From positions 1 through 64,000 of IMG/VR virus record IMGVR_UViG_3300042292_001231: a stretch of DNA of 64,000 nucleotides. One strand, given 5' to 3'. A model generated the notes under the pieces. That model ran no database searches, had not been told where the DNA came from, and was given only the letters and a program-made list of their open reading frames with translations. Both the position numbers and the translations under genes were made by a program. Source of the DNA: a virus. This document shows, one piece after another, positions 53,382-62,844 of the stretch; position 1 is the first letter of the stretch, and each line of letters starts with the position of its first letter.

Positions 53382-54566
53382 ATGAAAATATTTGAACTCT
53401 TTTCTTCTACTAATAAAGTTATTATAGAAGAAGATAATTTCTTTGAACTTCTATTTGAAGATTTGAAGAATCTTTCTTTCATTGAACCTGATTTACTAAA
53501 GGTTCTAAAAACTTCACTTGAATATGAAAGAGGACGATATTATGGCGGAAGCGTTAATTATTCTCGTACTACTAAACATAAGTTCCCGTCGTTCTTAGGA
53601 CAATATGCAAAGATAGATGAAGTTCCAAACGCTAAAAGTGCAGCTGAACTGCATCGTCTAATTAAAGATGATGAAACTGTCAAGGGCGTAGTAATACTAT
53701 TTGATGATAGACAAGTGCTATCGCTTTTGAAACTTCCACCTCATCCTGGACATGACAACAAAGAACTTTACATTTGGGCATGTTCTTGGCAAAACTTTTT
53801 CAAAGATGACCATGATTTGATGAATCAATCTTCTGAAATTATGGCTGCCTTCAAGAAAGCGGAACTTGAAGACCTCAAAACATCTGAAGGTTCAGAAGGA
53901 AAACTATATAAAGCACTTATTGCATTAATGAAAGGTCAAAAAGAAATTTATGGTAAAACAGGTTCAATCAAAGTAAAAGTTATCAGAAGCGATGAAGAAC
54001 GAACTGCCCTAAATGCTCGACGCAAAAAAGCTCGTGAGATTGATGCTAAGTATGCTCATTTAATAACTCCGCCTAAAGAAGATTTATCTACTGAAAAAGG
54101 TATGAGAAATTGGATAAGCATGATGAAAGCTAAGTTGAACGCTCGTTTAGATACTTACAAAGAACATAAAGCTCCAGCAGCAGATACTCCAGAAGAATTT
54201 CTTGACTTAATAAAGAATGAAGGGTTCTTGGACAAAATCAAAATTAATGGTCTTCCGTACATATTGAAGTACAACCGTTTAGACTTTGATTACCTTCGTG
54301 CTAAACAAGTTGCTGAACATAATCGTAGTCACATTGAATACCAGTTAGACTCACAGAGTAATGAGTATCATAACTATTGGAAAGCATTAAGTGAATATCG
54401 CAAAAATATTAGAAACGAATACCCTAATGATGAAGAAGCTTTAGAAGTTGCAATGGAAAAGTTTAGGGTTCCTTCCGCAATTAAAGTTTATATGAAACTT
54501 GACAAATCTTCAATCGTGGTCGATTCAATCAACATTGAGAGCTTCAATAAATGGAATGCCAAATAA
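53382..54566 (+). CDS. hypothetical protein, capsid-targeting-like start
   Basis: 394 residues. N-terminus MKIFELFSSTNK recalls T4 Alt (MELITELFDE). Largely helical and charged; no recognised enzyme motif. It opens the rightward cluster and overlaps the next gene by 16 nt. It might be a large packaged protein upstream of the paralog array (inference). Confidence 0.65.
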   Translation: MKIFELFSSTNKVIIEEDNFFELLFEDLKNLSFIEPDLLKVLKTSLEYERGRYYGGSVNYSRTTKHKFPSFLGQYAKIDEVPNAKSAAELHRLIKDDETVKGVVILFDDRQVLSLLKLPPHPGHDNKELYIWACSWQNFFKDDHDLMNQSSEIMAAFKKAELEDLKTSEGSEGKLYKALIALMKGQKEIYGKTGSIKVKVIRSDEERTALNARRKKAREIDAKYAHLITPPKEDLSTEKGMRNWISMMKAKLNARLDTYKEHKAPAADTPEEFLDLIKNEGFLDKIKINGLPYILKYNRLDFDYLRAKQVAEHNRSHIEYQLDSQSNEYHNYWKALSEYRKNIRNEYPNDEEALEVAMEKFRVPSAIKVYMKLDKSSIVVDSINIESFNKWNAK

Positions 54567-54763
54567 CAATTTCTGGTTACGAACCCTTCCTGTTCATGCC
54601 TGGTATGACCATTGAAGCAGCTATTCGTTATAAGAATAAGTACATTCATGGCGAAATCTTGAAGCAGCTAATGGACAAGTTCAATGAAGTCAATGGCTTA
54701 CGAGTTCCTAAAGCAGGTGAAAGCTTTTTGATTCCTGTAATGGAGGAAGGGCCAGGTGTCTAA
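54551..54763 (+). CDS. small protein, LysM-like ending
   Basis: 70 residues. EILKQLMDKFNEVNGLRVPK then AGESFLIPV resembles the end of a LysM or tail-X type peptidoglycan-binding unit; weak. Overlaps both neighbours. Lies just before the array. Confidence 0.5.
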   Translation: MECQITISGYEPFLFMPGMTIEAAIRYKNKYIHGEILKQLMDKFNEVNGLRVPKAGESFLIPVMEEGPGV

Positions 54764-55394
54764 TACTTTCAAACAATACTTACTAAAAGAAGAACGCGAA
54801 TCGACTTTCTATACTAAGAAGTCTCAAATCAATGCTTGGATGAAAGCTCATGGCATTGGTCAGGGGAATTATGAAATTCATAAAGATATGAGTATCACAT
54901 GTCATTGGAGTTTATCAATTTCTGGAAGTGATTTGGTCTGGTACAAAGGGAAGCAGTGTGTATTGCCAATCAACTTTAGAGAATGTACTAAAGATGTTCA
55001 TGTATTAGCAAATGATATGATTGACTTGAAAGGGGTACCAAAATTTGTGGGTGGACAGTTCAATGTAAAGGGTAAGAACATTACTTCAGTTGAATACTTA
55101 CCTGAAGAAGCTGAAGATATCTATCTGCATAATACAGGTATTATCAATTTCAAAGGTATTGAAAAAGTGGTCAAAAAAGTCTATTCAATTTCAATACCTG
55201 AAGAAACTAAAGGGTTACTAAGCTTTGTTAAGATACAAAACCTAATGAAGGTTTCGCCATTATCAACTGCTTCTGACGAACTAAAGGAAGCATGCAAAAT
55301 TGTAACTAAATATTGTGAAGCAAATCGACATGATGCTATTGCTTGTCAACGTAAACTTATTGAAAGCGACTTGGACGAATATGCAGAGTTTTAA
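54756..55394 (+). CDS. CQRELIE family member 1 of the tandem array
   Basis: 212 residues from GTG 54756 after TGGAGGAAG. Start SNTFKQYLLKEE, leucine-rich-like unit (DLKGVPKFVGGQFNVKGKNI), core GLLSFVKIQNLMKV, end IACQRKLIESDLDEYAEF. Its final codons contain ATG 55381 of the next gene (14-nt overlap). Confidence 0.78.
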   Translation: MSNTFKQYLLKEERESTFYTKKSQINAWMKAHGIGQGNYEIHKDMSITCHWSLSISGSDLVWYKGKQCVLPINFRECTKDVHVLANDMIDLKGVPKFVGGQFNVKGKNITSVEYLPEEAEDIYLHNTGIINFKGIEKVVKKVYSISIPEETKGLLSFVKIQNLMKVSPLSTASDELKEACKIVTKYCEANRHDAIACQRKLIESDLDEYAEF

Positions 55395-56052
55395 AGAATA
55401 CTTACAAGAAGTAGAAACTGATTCAAATATTCAACTTGGGATGTTTGTTGAAACTAAAGTCAAAATTGAATATTCTCCATATTCTTTAGAATCTGAGCTT
55501 AAAAATTTGATAATAAAAGTAGCAAAAAAGAAAGGTTATGATATTTCAAGTTATCTCAGTACTACTTATGGAATTGATTTGAAGTTTAAGATAACAAAAC
55601 AAATCCAGTGTCAAGCAGAAACTATTCAAAAGTTACGTGATACTATTAGTTCAACTGTGAATGAGTTTTTTACGACTAAGATTTCACCTGAATTACAAGT
55701 AAAATTTTCTACAGCTGAGTTATCTTGTTTTGGATTTCCAAATTTTAAGCTAAGTATAAATGATGGTAACATTTCATATTGGTGTGAAGAAGGTCAATCG
55801 ATTTCTAACTTAGATAAAGTTATTCTAAAGTGTGATGAGTTCAGACTTTATAAAGCAAATATGATAAAAGGGGGAATACTTAGTTTGCTCAAACTAAAAA
55901 TGCCAGTCAATATTATTGGCGCAGGTCCTTTTGGAAGTAATAGCCCACGATGGTATTCAATTGTCAATCCTTATTTGCAAGGCAATAGAAATGCTATTGC
56001 TTGCCAACGAGAACTCATTGAAAAAGACTTAGACGAATATGCGGAGTTTTAA
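55381..56052 (+). CDS. CQRELIE family member 2
   Basis: 223 residues from ATG 55381. MQSFKEYLQE start, different middle (no leucine-rich units; contains SISNLDKVILKCDEF), core GILSLLKLKMPVNI, end IACQRELIEKDLDEYAEF. 14-nt overlap on both sides. Confidence 0.8.
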   Translation: MQSFKEYLQEVETDSNIQLGMFVETKVKIEYSPYSLESELKNLIIKVAKKKGYDISSYLSTTYGIDLKFKITKQIQCQAETIQKLRDTISSTVNEFFTTKISPELQVKFSTAELSCFGFPNFKLSINDGNISYWCEEGQSISNLDKVILKCDEFRLYKANMIKGGILSLLKLKMPVNIIGAGPFGSNSPRWYSIVNPYLQGNRNAIACQRELIEKDLDEYAEF

Positions 56053-56725
56053 AGAATACTTAGCAGAAGGCAATGATCATTGGGTAGAACCAATTCGCCC
56101 ATTGCTTCTTCAAATAAAAGTACGTGGAGATGATTACATTTCTCCAAAGTATAATAGAGAACAGCTTTTTCAGCGAAACAATATAATTATTCGTGAATTA
56201 TCTGAACTCTGTGAAAAAGCAAATCTTCCTAAAGTAAAAGAAGTCTATCATTTTGGAGTTGATAGAGTAACGTTTCATTTAGTTCTTGAACCCCATACTC
56301 ATTATACTAAACCGCAACTTGATACTATAGCAACAAAGTTTATCAAGTTAGCAGATAAGTATGAAATTTATAAGAATGACTTTGAACCAGTATCTTCTGA
56401 AATGCCAGTAGTTATCTTAGAAGATAACTTTGATAAAACGACTACAGTTGAAGTCAATCACGTTATCATTGAAGAAAGTGTCAAATCCTTACAAGATATA
56501 CATAAAGTCATATTATCTGCTAAACAGATTTCTATGGGTGACTCTTCTAATATAACACAAAATGTATTAGGATTACTAAAGATAAAGAATGCTATAACAT
56601 TATATGCTTCAGCTAAAGTTCAATGGTTTAACATTGTAAAGGAATATTTCGATACAGGAAAAGACTTTATAGCTTGCCAACGAAAACTAATTGAACTTGA
56701 CTTGGACGATTATGCAGAGCTTTAA
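56039..56725 (+). CDS. CQRELIE family member 3
   Basis: 228 residues. MRSFKEYLAEG start (LAE/G suits a gp21-type cut). Second middle type with SLQDIHKVILSAKQI, core NVLGLLKIKNAITL, end IACQRKLIELDLDDYAEL. Confidence 0.8.
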   Translation: MRSFKEYLAEGNDHWVEPIRPLLLQIKVRGDDYISPKYNREQLFQRNNIIIRELSELCEKANLPKVKEVYHFGVDRVTFHLVLEPHTHYTKPQLDTIATKFIKLADKYEIYKNDFEPVSSEMPVVILEDNFDKTTTVEVNHVIIEESVKSLQDIHKVILSAKQISMGDSSNITQNVLGLLKIKNAITLYASAKVQWFNIVKEYFDTGKDFIACQRKLIELDLDDYAEL

Positions 56726-57380
56726 GCAATACTTATCTGAAGCTTCTAATCCGGATGATAAACAAATCCGTGAAATGATTGGAAAGTATAAGAGTGGAGA
56801 ACTTGGCAGATGTAGGTTTCCGAATAAATTTCCACGACATGCAGTTAAGAATGGAAAAATCTATTTGAAGAAACCTTTAATTATTGAGCATTGCATGTTT
56901 GATGACAATGATGAATTACTATTTCCAATTGCAGAAGCTCTTCGATTAGTAATATGGAATGTTCCTAAGACGTTCAAGAACTTTCCTGAAATAGTTGGCG
57001 AAGGTGGTATTGAATTTTCTACAGGTAACCAAATACAATCTCTTGATGGATTTCCATCAGATATTAGTAATAGACTTGATACATCAAGAATTAGAAACTT
57101 TGATTTTACAAATTTCAATAAGTATGTCAAAAGACTTGATGGATGGTTAATAACTAGTGCTTTATATGAAGGGCCCTTATTATCATTACTAAAAATTAGA
57201 GACTTGAAGCATGTAGGATTTATTGACCACCATTCTGGTAAATCTCAAGATGAAGTAAAAATTAAAGTGAATTTAAGAAATGCTTGTAATATTATCAACA
57301 AATATTTACCACTTGGAAATTTTATTGAATGCCAACGAGAACTTATTGAAAACGACCTGGACGAATACGCAGAACTATGA
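56712..57380 (+). CDS. CQRELIE family member 4
   Basis: 222 residues from ATG 56712. MQSFKQYLSEAS start (LSE/A). Leucine-rich-like middle (IQSLDGFPSDISNRLDTSRI), core PLLSLLKIRDLKHV, end IECQRELIENDLDEYAEL. Overlaps the next start by 4 nt rather than 14. Confidence 0.8.
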   Translation: MQSFKQYLSEASNPDDKQIREMIGKYKSGELGRCRFPNKFPRHAVKNGKIYLKKPLIIEHCMFDDNDELLFPIAEALRLVIWNVPKTFKNFPEIVGEGGIEFSTGNQIQSLDGFPSDISNRLDTSRIRNFDFTNFNKYVKRLDGWLITSALYEGPLLSLLKIRDLKHVGFIDHHSGKSQDEVKIKVNLRNACNIINKYLPLGNFIECQRELIENDLDEYAEL

Positions 57381-58054
57381 AAATCTCTGAACTACTAACT
57401 GAAGAAACTGCCGAAGATAAAGCTGTACGACTCGAAATAAATGCGATTCGTAAAGGTAAGTATGCATCACATCCGATGCCAGTCAGCTTTGGGAAATTTA
57501 GCGTTGTTAATAGTATGGTATCAATTGATGGACGTTGGAACTTAAAGAATACTCTTATTCCTAAAGATGGACCTGATGCCGGTAAGCTAACTTTCAAAAT
57601 GATAAAGTGTGGTCAGATTGAATTGGGTGCCAATAGATTATCATCATTTGAAGGATTTCCACCAGATGTATCATTCACCGGCGATAAGATGTATGGAAGA
57701 ACTGCTATCGTGACTACCTGTGCGCATCCACTTCTAACAAAGTTAGATGGCATTTCAAAACGAATTGATGGAAACCTTGGATTAGGCTTGTGTCATAATC
57801 TTGATTGGTCTAATGCTCACAAACATTTTGAATACATAGATGGCACTTTAACAATTTCTAATCAATGGAAAGGTGGTGTCTTATGGGCATTAAAGATTCC
57901 AAAACTTCAAGCTTTGTTTTTTGGCCAATGTTCAAGCGAACACCGAGATGTTCAAGTAATTATTAGCAAATACTTAAGGTCAGAGTCAAAAGATATTGTA
58001 GCTTGTCAACGTGAACTTATCGAAAAGGATTTAGACGAATATGCAGAGTTTTAA
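57377..58054 (+). CDS. CQRELIE family member 5
   Basis: 225 residues. MKISELLTEE start (Alt-like form). Leucine-rich-like middle (LSSFEGFPPDVS, LTKLDGISKRIDGNLGLGLC), core GVLWALKIPKLQAL, end VACQRELIEKDLDEYAEF. Confidence 0.8.
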   Translation: MKISELLTEETAEDKAVRLEINAIRKGKYASHPMPVSFGKFSVVNSMVSIDGRWNLKNTLIPKDGPDAGKLTFKMIKCGQIELGANRLSSFEGFPPDVSFTGDKMYGRTAIVTTCAHPLLTKLDGISKRIDGNLGLGLCHNLDWSNAHKHFEYIDGTLTISNQWKGGVLWALKIPKLQALFFGQCSSEHRDVQVIISKYLRSESKDIVACQRELIEKDLDEYAEF

Positions 58055-58745
58055 AGAATTCTTATTGAAAGAAGAAATTATTAATCATGAACTTCCCACT
58101 AACGCGTACATTGATATTAGCACTGGTATCTTTACGTCTGAGGTTGAGCAATGGATTACTGACGGTGATGGTGACGATAATCCACATATTACTTTCGAAA
58201 AATGGATAACATCTCATCTTCAAGATTACTTTGGACATAATGAAGTTGAAGCTTTTTTCGGAGCTGATGAAATGCTTATTACATATGAACTAGATGAGAC
58301 TAACTTACATGCTAATCATGTTAGAGAAATACGTAAAAAATGCACTGAAATAGTTGATGAGCTTTTAGGAACCGATATATTTCACCGTGATGAAGACAAT
58401 ACATACATATCTTTTAGAGAACAACTTGGTCCAAATGTTTATACTGATTGGCCATATATCGAATTTTACTTAGATCATTCTCCTTCAATATCTCTAAAAG
58501 ATATTCATAAGAAAATGCCTCATTGCAAAAAAATTATTTTCTATAATGCGATTAATAAAATAAATTCTAATGTATTAGGATTATTAAAGTTAAAAGAATT
58601 GAAGCATATTACAATTTGGCCACGTTCTCAAAAGATACCTCCTTGGTATGAAATTGTAATGAAACATTTCGACGCCGATAAAAACTTCATCGCGTGTCAA
58701 CGTGAACTAATTGAAAAAGATTTAGACGAGTATGCGGAGTTATAA
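58041..58745 (+). CDS. CQRELIE family member 6
   Basis: 234 residues. MQSFKEFLLKEE start. Second middle type with SISLKDIHKKMPHCKK, core NVLGLLKLKELKHI, end IACQRELIEKDLDEYAEL. 14-nt overlap with both neighbours. Confidence 0.8.
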   Translation: MQSFKEFLLKEEIINHELPTNAYIDISTGIFTSEVEQWITDGDGDDNPHITFEKWITSHLQDYFGHNEVEAFFGADEMLITYELDETNLHANHVREIRKKCTEIVDELLGTDIFHRDEDNTYISFREQLGPNVYTDWPYIEFYLDHSPSISLKDIHKKMPHCKKIIFYNAINKINSNVLGLLKLKELKHITIWPRSQKIPPWYEIVMKHFDADKNFIACQRELIEKDLDEYAEL

Positions 58746-59394
58746 CATGTCAAATGGCGCACAAAGAATTACCTATTATGTTTATTGTAAGGTTCCCGGT
58801 AACCTACCAAATTCTTCATTACCCTCGACTTCAGAAACAATAGAAAATGCAATCGGCAATCTGTTACATAATCAATTTGAGAATAGAATAGTTTCTATAG
58901 AATACCGAGATAAAGAATTTGCTTTTAAAGTACCAATCACAAATGCAACTGAAGGTAGTACAGAAGGTATTAGTGCTTTTGACAAAAAACTGCTTGGTCT
59001 GCTAAATAACTATTACAAAGATATTATTACTAAACCCTTGAAGTTAAAAGAACAGTTTGTAAGTATCTTTAATATCATACCCCCATTTAAAATTGAGCAT
59101 CCTAAGGTGGCTCTTAACTTTACAGTAAATGGTGGTGCTGAAGTATCTTTACATGATATTCATAAAGCTATAAATCCTAAAGATTTGGCTTTATACGTAA
59201 GTGCCGCGGTTAAAGTCACTGGGCAAGTATTAGGATTGTTGAAAATGACAAATCTTCAAAATCTTGAATGGGCAATGAGTAATGAACCAGAATGGTTTAA
59301 GATTGTTCATAGACATTTTGAAAATAATAACGATATTATTGAATGCCAACGCGAACTTATTATAAAGGATTTAGACGAGTATGCAGAGCTTTAA
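58732..59394 (+). CDS. CQRELIE family member 7, start altered
   Basis: 220 residues from the conserved overlap ATG 58732 (MRSYNMSNGAQ) or from ATG 58747. The FKEYL part is lost, unlike its sisters, so packaging may be lost. Middle SLHDIHKAINPKDL, core QVLGLLKMTNLQNL, end IECQRELIIKDLDEYAEL. Confidence 0.75.
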   Translation: MRSYNMSNGAQRITYYVYCKVPGNLPNSSLPSTSETIENAIGNLLHNQFENRIVSIEYRDKEFAFKVPITNATEGSTEGISAFDKKLLGLLNNYYKDIITKPLKLKEQFVSIFNIIPPFKIEHPKVALNFTVNGGAEVSLHDIHKAINPKDLALYVSAAVKVTGQVLGLLKMTNLQNLEWAMSNEPEWFKIVHRHFENNNDIIECQRELIIKDLDEYAEL

Positions 59395-60049
59395 ACAATA
59401 CTTACTAAAAGAAAATGAATCTCCATTTGTTTTCCCATGGCTTGTCTTAGAACTAGAGAACAAAGAAACTTTTGGCGAAGCTATGGGAAATCATAGAAAT
59501 CGCGATGCTTTTGATAATGAAGTTGAAAAGTTTGTCAACGATCTTAAAAGTCATTTAGGTATGAAAGATATTGATTGGGGTTTCAATAGAGATGACAATC
59601 TACAAGTTGAAATTAAACTAAGCAATCGACATTATGTACAAGATGAGTTAGAAGAAATAGCGACTGAAGCAGCGAATTTTTCTAATCGTGAGCTAAGCGG
59701 TGGATTGACACTAGATGAAGTCAATCCAAGTGTATGGTTCTTTGGTCCGGTCAATCCTAATACTATCATACATTATCCAGTCATAGTATTTGATTTGAAA
59801 CGTAATAAAAGTATCTCACTTAGCAACTTTGACAAACATTTCCCTGATACTCAAGTGTTCAGGTTTGAACATATAGTAGGAGAAGTCACTAACGTGTTGA
59901 GTATGTTGAAGATAAAATCATTACATTCAGTATTAGGAAAAAATGAACACTGGATTGAAATACTAAATAAATATGCAAAATCCCATGACACTATTGCTGC
60001 CCAACGCGAACTAATTGAAAACGACCTGGACGAATATGCAGAATTTTAA
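59381..60049 (+). CDS. CQRELIE family member 8
   Basis: 222 residues. MQSFKQYLLKEN start, second middle type with SISLSNFDKHFPDTQV, core NVLSMLKIKSLHSV, end IAAQRELIENDLDEYAEF, with Ala in place of the conserved Cys. Confidence 0.8.
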   Translation: MQSFKQYLLKENESPFVFPWLVLELENKETFGEAMGNHRNRDAFDNEVEKFVNDLKSHLGMKDIDWGFNRDDNLQVEIKLSNRHYVQDELEEIATEAANFSNRELSGGLTLDEVNPSVWFFGPVNPNTIIHYPVIVFDLKRNKSISLSNFDKHFPDTQVFRFEHIVGEVTNVLSMLKIKSLHSVLGKNEHWIEILNKYAKSHDTIAAQRELIENDLDEYAEF

Positions 60050-60830
60050 GAACTTTATTGCTGAAGCTAAGCAAACGAACTTGGCACCTTGGCACCCAAC
60101 AACTCCAGAAGCAACTAAGGAAGTACTTCATGAGTTTTATCTTGAACATTATGGAAATAAATATTTGCCAACTACATTCGTATTCCTAAAGAATGGAAGT
60201 ATTTCTGTTCGAGGAGAGCAATTCTTCGCTATTCGTGAAATCGGACCTGTTGATAATGGTGAAGTTGGACTACTTGTAAAGTATAACAATATCAATTGCC
60301 CAGGTAGAGTTAGTATAAAAGATTTCAATACTAGGAAATTGACTACATTAGAATATGGACCTAATAAAGTCGGAATGAGTTTAAACATACAACTTTCACA
60401 AATTACTTCATTCAAAGGATTTGCATGTGAAGTTAAAGAGGCATTGATATTGACCGATTGTCTAAAGTTGAAAGAATGGGGTCAAGGATGTCAAATTACA
60501 TGTCATAGATTAGTGCTTGACTACGAATTTGACTATGAATTGTTTAGAACTATCGGACAACATTTCAAAATAGTAAATAACATAACATTGTCTAATGCCG
60601 CAGCAAAAACTTTAGTTGGAAAAGGATTACTTAGTATATTCAAAATTAAAAAGCCTACACGAAATATGTTTGGTATTCAACTTTACTTTTCTGATAAAAC
60701 TAAAGTAAACGAAGAATTAGTTGAAGCAACTAGAATAGTCAATACATACTTAGCGTCAAACAACCCTGATATTATTGGATGCCAACGTAAACTAATAGAA
60801 AACGACTTGGACGAATATGCAGAGTTTTAA
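60036..60830 (+). CDS. CQRELIE family member 9
   Basis: 264 residues from ATG 60036. MQNFKNFIAEAK is very close to the T4 IPIII targeting start (MKTYQEFIAEA). NLAPWHPTTPEA follows, as in members 11 and 13. Core GLLSIFKIKKPTRN, end IGCQRKLIENDLDEYAEF. Confidence 0.8.
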   Translation: MQNFKNFIAEAKQTNLAPWHPTTPEATKEVLHEFYLEHYGNKYLPTTFVFLKNGSISVRGEQFFAIREIGPVDNGEVGLLVKYNNINCPGRVSIKDFNTRKLTTLEYGPNKVGMSLNIQLSQITSFKGFACEVKEALILTDCLKLKEWGQGCQITCHRLVLDYEFDYELFRTIGQHFKIVNNITLSNAAAKTLVGKGLLSIFKIKKPTRNMFGIQLYFSDKTKVNEELVEATRIVNTYLASNNPDIIGCQRKLIENDLDEYAEF

Positions 60831-61461
60831 AGAATACTTATTAGAAAGTGCTGGACACTTACCAATTGTCAATGTACAAATTGACTTTGCTGGTCCTATT
60901 TCTGTCGGCAAACGTAAAACTCTAGTATTCCTAATTACAAAATTTATCAAGGAAGAATACAACCTTTCTAATACAATAGAGTTCACTTCTATTTTTGATT
61001 CAATAATTGTCAAAATACACGATGTTCCGCAACATCTTTTTGAAACTGTTGATTTCTTAGGTGATATACATGACATAGTTACTGACCACTTTGAACCTGT
61101 TGACGCTTACAGTCATATTGAATGTCATTGGCCACCTGCTTTCAAGATGGTCATTCAAAATCATTTGACTACTATCTATACTAACCAAGAGTCTGTTAAA
61201 GGTATCGAAAAACTAATAGAAGGTTCAAGTGCATTTCAATTGGACATTCGTTTTGAAGCACCGGCTAAATCAATTGGAATACTATCGCTTCTAAAAGTAA
61301 AAGGTTTTGATAGCATCATGATAAATGGTCCAGATGAATTACTTAGCGACCTTAAAATTGTTAATGACATTTTACATAAATACTATAATGGGAGTAAAGA
61401 TACTATTGGCTTTCAACGAGAACTAATTGAACGTGACTTAGACGAATATGCAGAATTTTAA
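60817..61461 (+). CDS. CQRELIE family member 10
   Basis: 214 residues. MQSFKEYLLESAG start, second middle type, core GILSLLKVKGFDSI, end IGFQRELIERDLDEYAEF, with Phe at the Cys position. Confidence 0.8.
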   Translation: MQSFKEYLLESAGHLPIVNVQIDFAGPISVGKRKTLVFLITKFIKEEYNLSNTIEFTSIFDSIIVKIHDVPQHLFETVDFLGDIHDIVTDHFEPVDAYSHIECHWPPAFKMVIQNHLTTIYTNQESVKGIEKLIEGSSAFQLDIRFEAPAKSIGILSLLKVKGFDSIMINGPDELLSDLKIVNDILHKYYNGSKDTIGFQRELIERDLDEYAEF

Positions 61462-62185
61462 ATCTTATCTTGCTGAAAAGTTAGCAACCAATTTTGCCCC
61501 TTGGCATATTACTGACCCTGAGAAAGTTCAGTACTATATGAAAAATTATGCTAATATGTCTGGATGGAAAGTGAATAAAGACGGAACTGTATCTGTCACT
61601 AAGTCGGACTATTCGCCTAATGGGGTATATGGCGACATTGGCGGATACGGTCATGGTGAAACTGCACTCATGGTAAAGTACAGAACTGCTAAGAAGTTTG
61701 AAATAAATGTTGCAGATGGTTCAAATTTCAAATCACTTTGGGGAATTCCTGATGCATGCGACCAATTGAATATAAGTGTTCCGTCATTAGAAACATTAGA
61801 ACATTGTACTCCAGTTATCAAAGATTCGTTATATCTCTATACTCCTAACTTGAAAAGTTTTGATTGTGGAAAAGTTTCGATTGCACAAGAACTAAAAATT
61901 GGAAGTATTGGGAAAGCACCGCTTAGAGATTTACACAAACATTTTGCAGTTCCACAAATTCGTTTCTATAACACCGCTCTACACCTAATCAAACAAAAAC
62001 CGCTGTTATCATTGTTGAAATGTAATGCTAAATTGACATGGGGTTCAATTATGACAATTAATGGAACGTCTCTAACTGAAGTAGTAGAAGTGTTAAAAAT
62101 ACTAAATAAGTATAATAGTTCTAGTATTATACAATGTCAGCGAGAACTTATCGAAAAAGACCTAGACGAATATGCGGAGTTTTAA
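61448..62185 (+). CDS. CQRELIE family member 11
   Basis: 245 residues. MQNFKSYLAEKLATNFAPW start, middle with LETLEHCTPVIKDSLYLYTP, core PLLSLLKCNAKLTW, end IQCQRELIEKDLDEYAEF. The next start shares only 1 nt. Confidence 0.8.
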   Translation: MQNFKSYLAEKLATNFAPWHITDPEKVQYYMKNYANMSGWKVNKDGTVSVTKSDYSPNGVYGDIGGYGHGETALMVKYRTAKKFEINVADGSNFKSLWGIPDACDQLNISVPSLETLEHCTPVIKDSLYLYTPNLKSFDCGKVSIAQELKIGSIGKAPLRDLHKHFAVPQIRFYNTALHLIKQKPLLSLLKCNAKLTWGSIMTINGTSLTEVVEVLKILNKYNSSSIIQCQRELIEKDLDEYAEF

Positions 62186-62844
62186 TGAAAATAAAAGAAC
62201 TATTTGAGAATGAATTACCGATGACGACACAAGGCAGAGTTAGTAGTGGAACATATGTTGTAGACCTTTCTCTTGAAAATCTTCCATCAGAAAATCTTAG
62301 ACAAAGGATAGTCAAAAACATCAAGTTTGTCTATCCTCAAGCTGAAGTTCATATTGATAAAGAAGCTATTTTGACTAAAATACCAAAGATTGTGGCATCT
62401 TATATTCATGAACTACCGGATATACATGATGACATTATTCAAACAGTTGAAGAAACAGTTAATGATTTTAATAATAAAGATGAAGATCCTATTGCTCATG
62501 GTCAATCAGAATTAGTTTTCGATGGTGTTCCATCATTCAAAGTTATTACTGAAAGAGTAACTATCAATTGTCAAGAAAATTCCATTGGTCTTACCGGGTT
62601 AGACAAGCTCATAGGACCAGAAGTTCAAGAACTATTCATTAACGATATTCAAAAGCTGAAAGGTCATATCTTGTCATTATGCAAAATACCTATGAGCGTT
62701 GATATGTATCTCTATTCAAGATCGTCTGGAGATTTACATCATAAGATTGACGAAATGCTGATAAAGCATCGTCCTACACAGGATGTCATTGGTTTTCAAC
62801 GTGAACTTATCGAAAAGGATTTAGACGAATATGCAGAGTTTTAA
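62185..62844 (+). CDS. CQRELIE family member 12
   Basis: 219 residues from ATG 62185 (the frame upstream belongs to the previous gene). MKIKELFENELP start (Alt-like). Second middle type with SIGLTGLDKLIGPEVQ, core HILSLCKIPMSVDM, end IGFQRELIEKDLDEYAEF. Confidence 0.78.
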   Translation: MKIKELFENELPMTTQGRVSSGTYVVDLSLENLPSENLRQRIVKNIKFVYPQAEVHIDKEAILTKIPKIVASYIHELPDIHDDIIQTVEETVNDFNNKDEDPIAHGQSELVFDGVPSFKVITERVTINCQENSIGLTGLDKLIGPEVQELFINDIQKLKGHILSLCKIPMSVDMYLYSRSSGDLHHKIDEMLIKHRPTQDVIGFQRELIEKDLDEYAEF

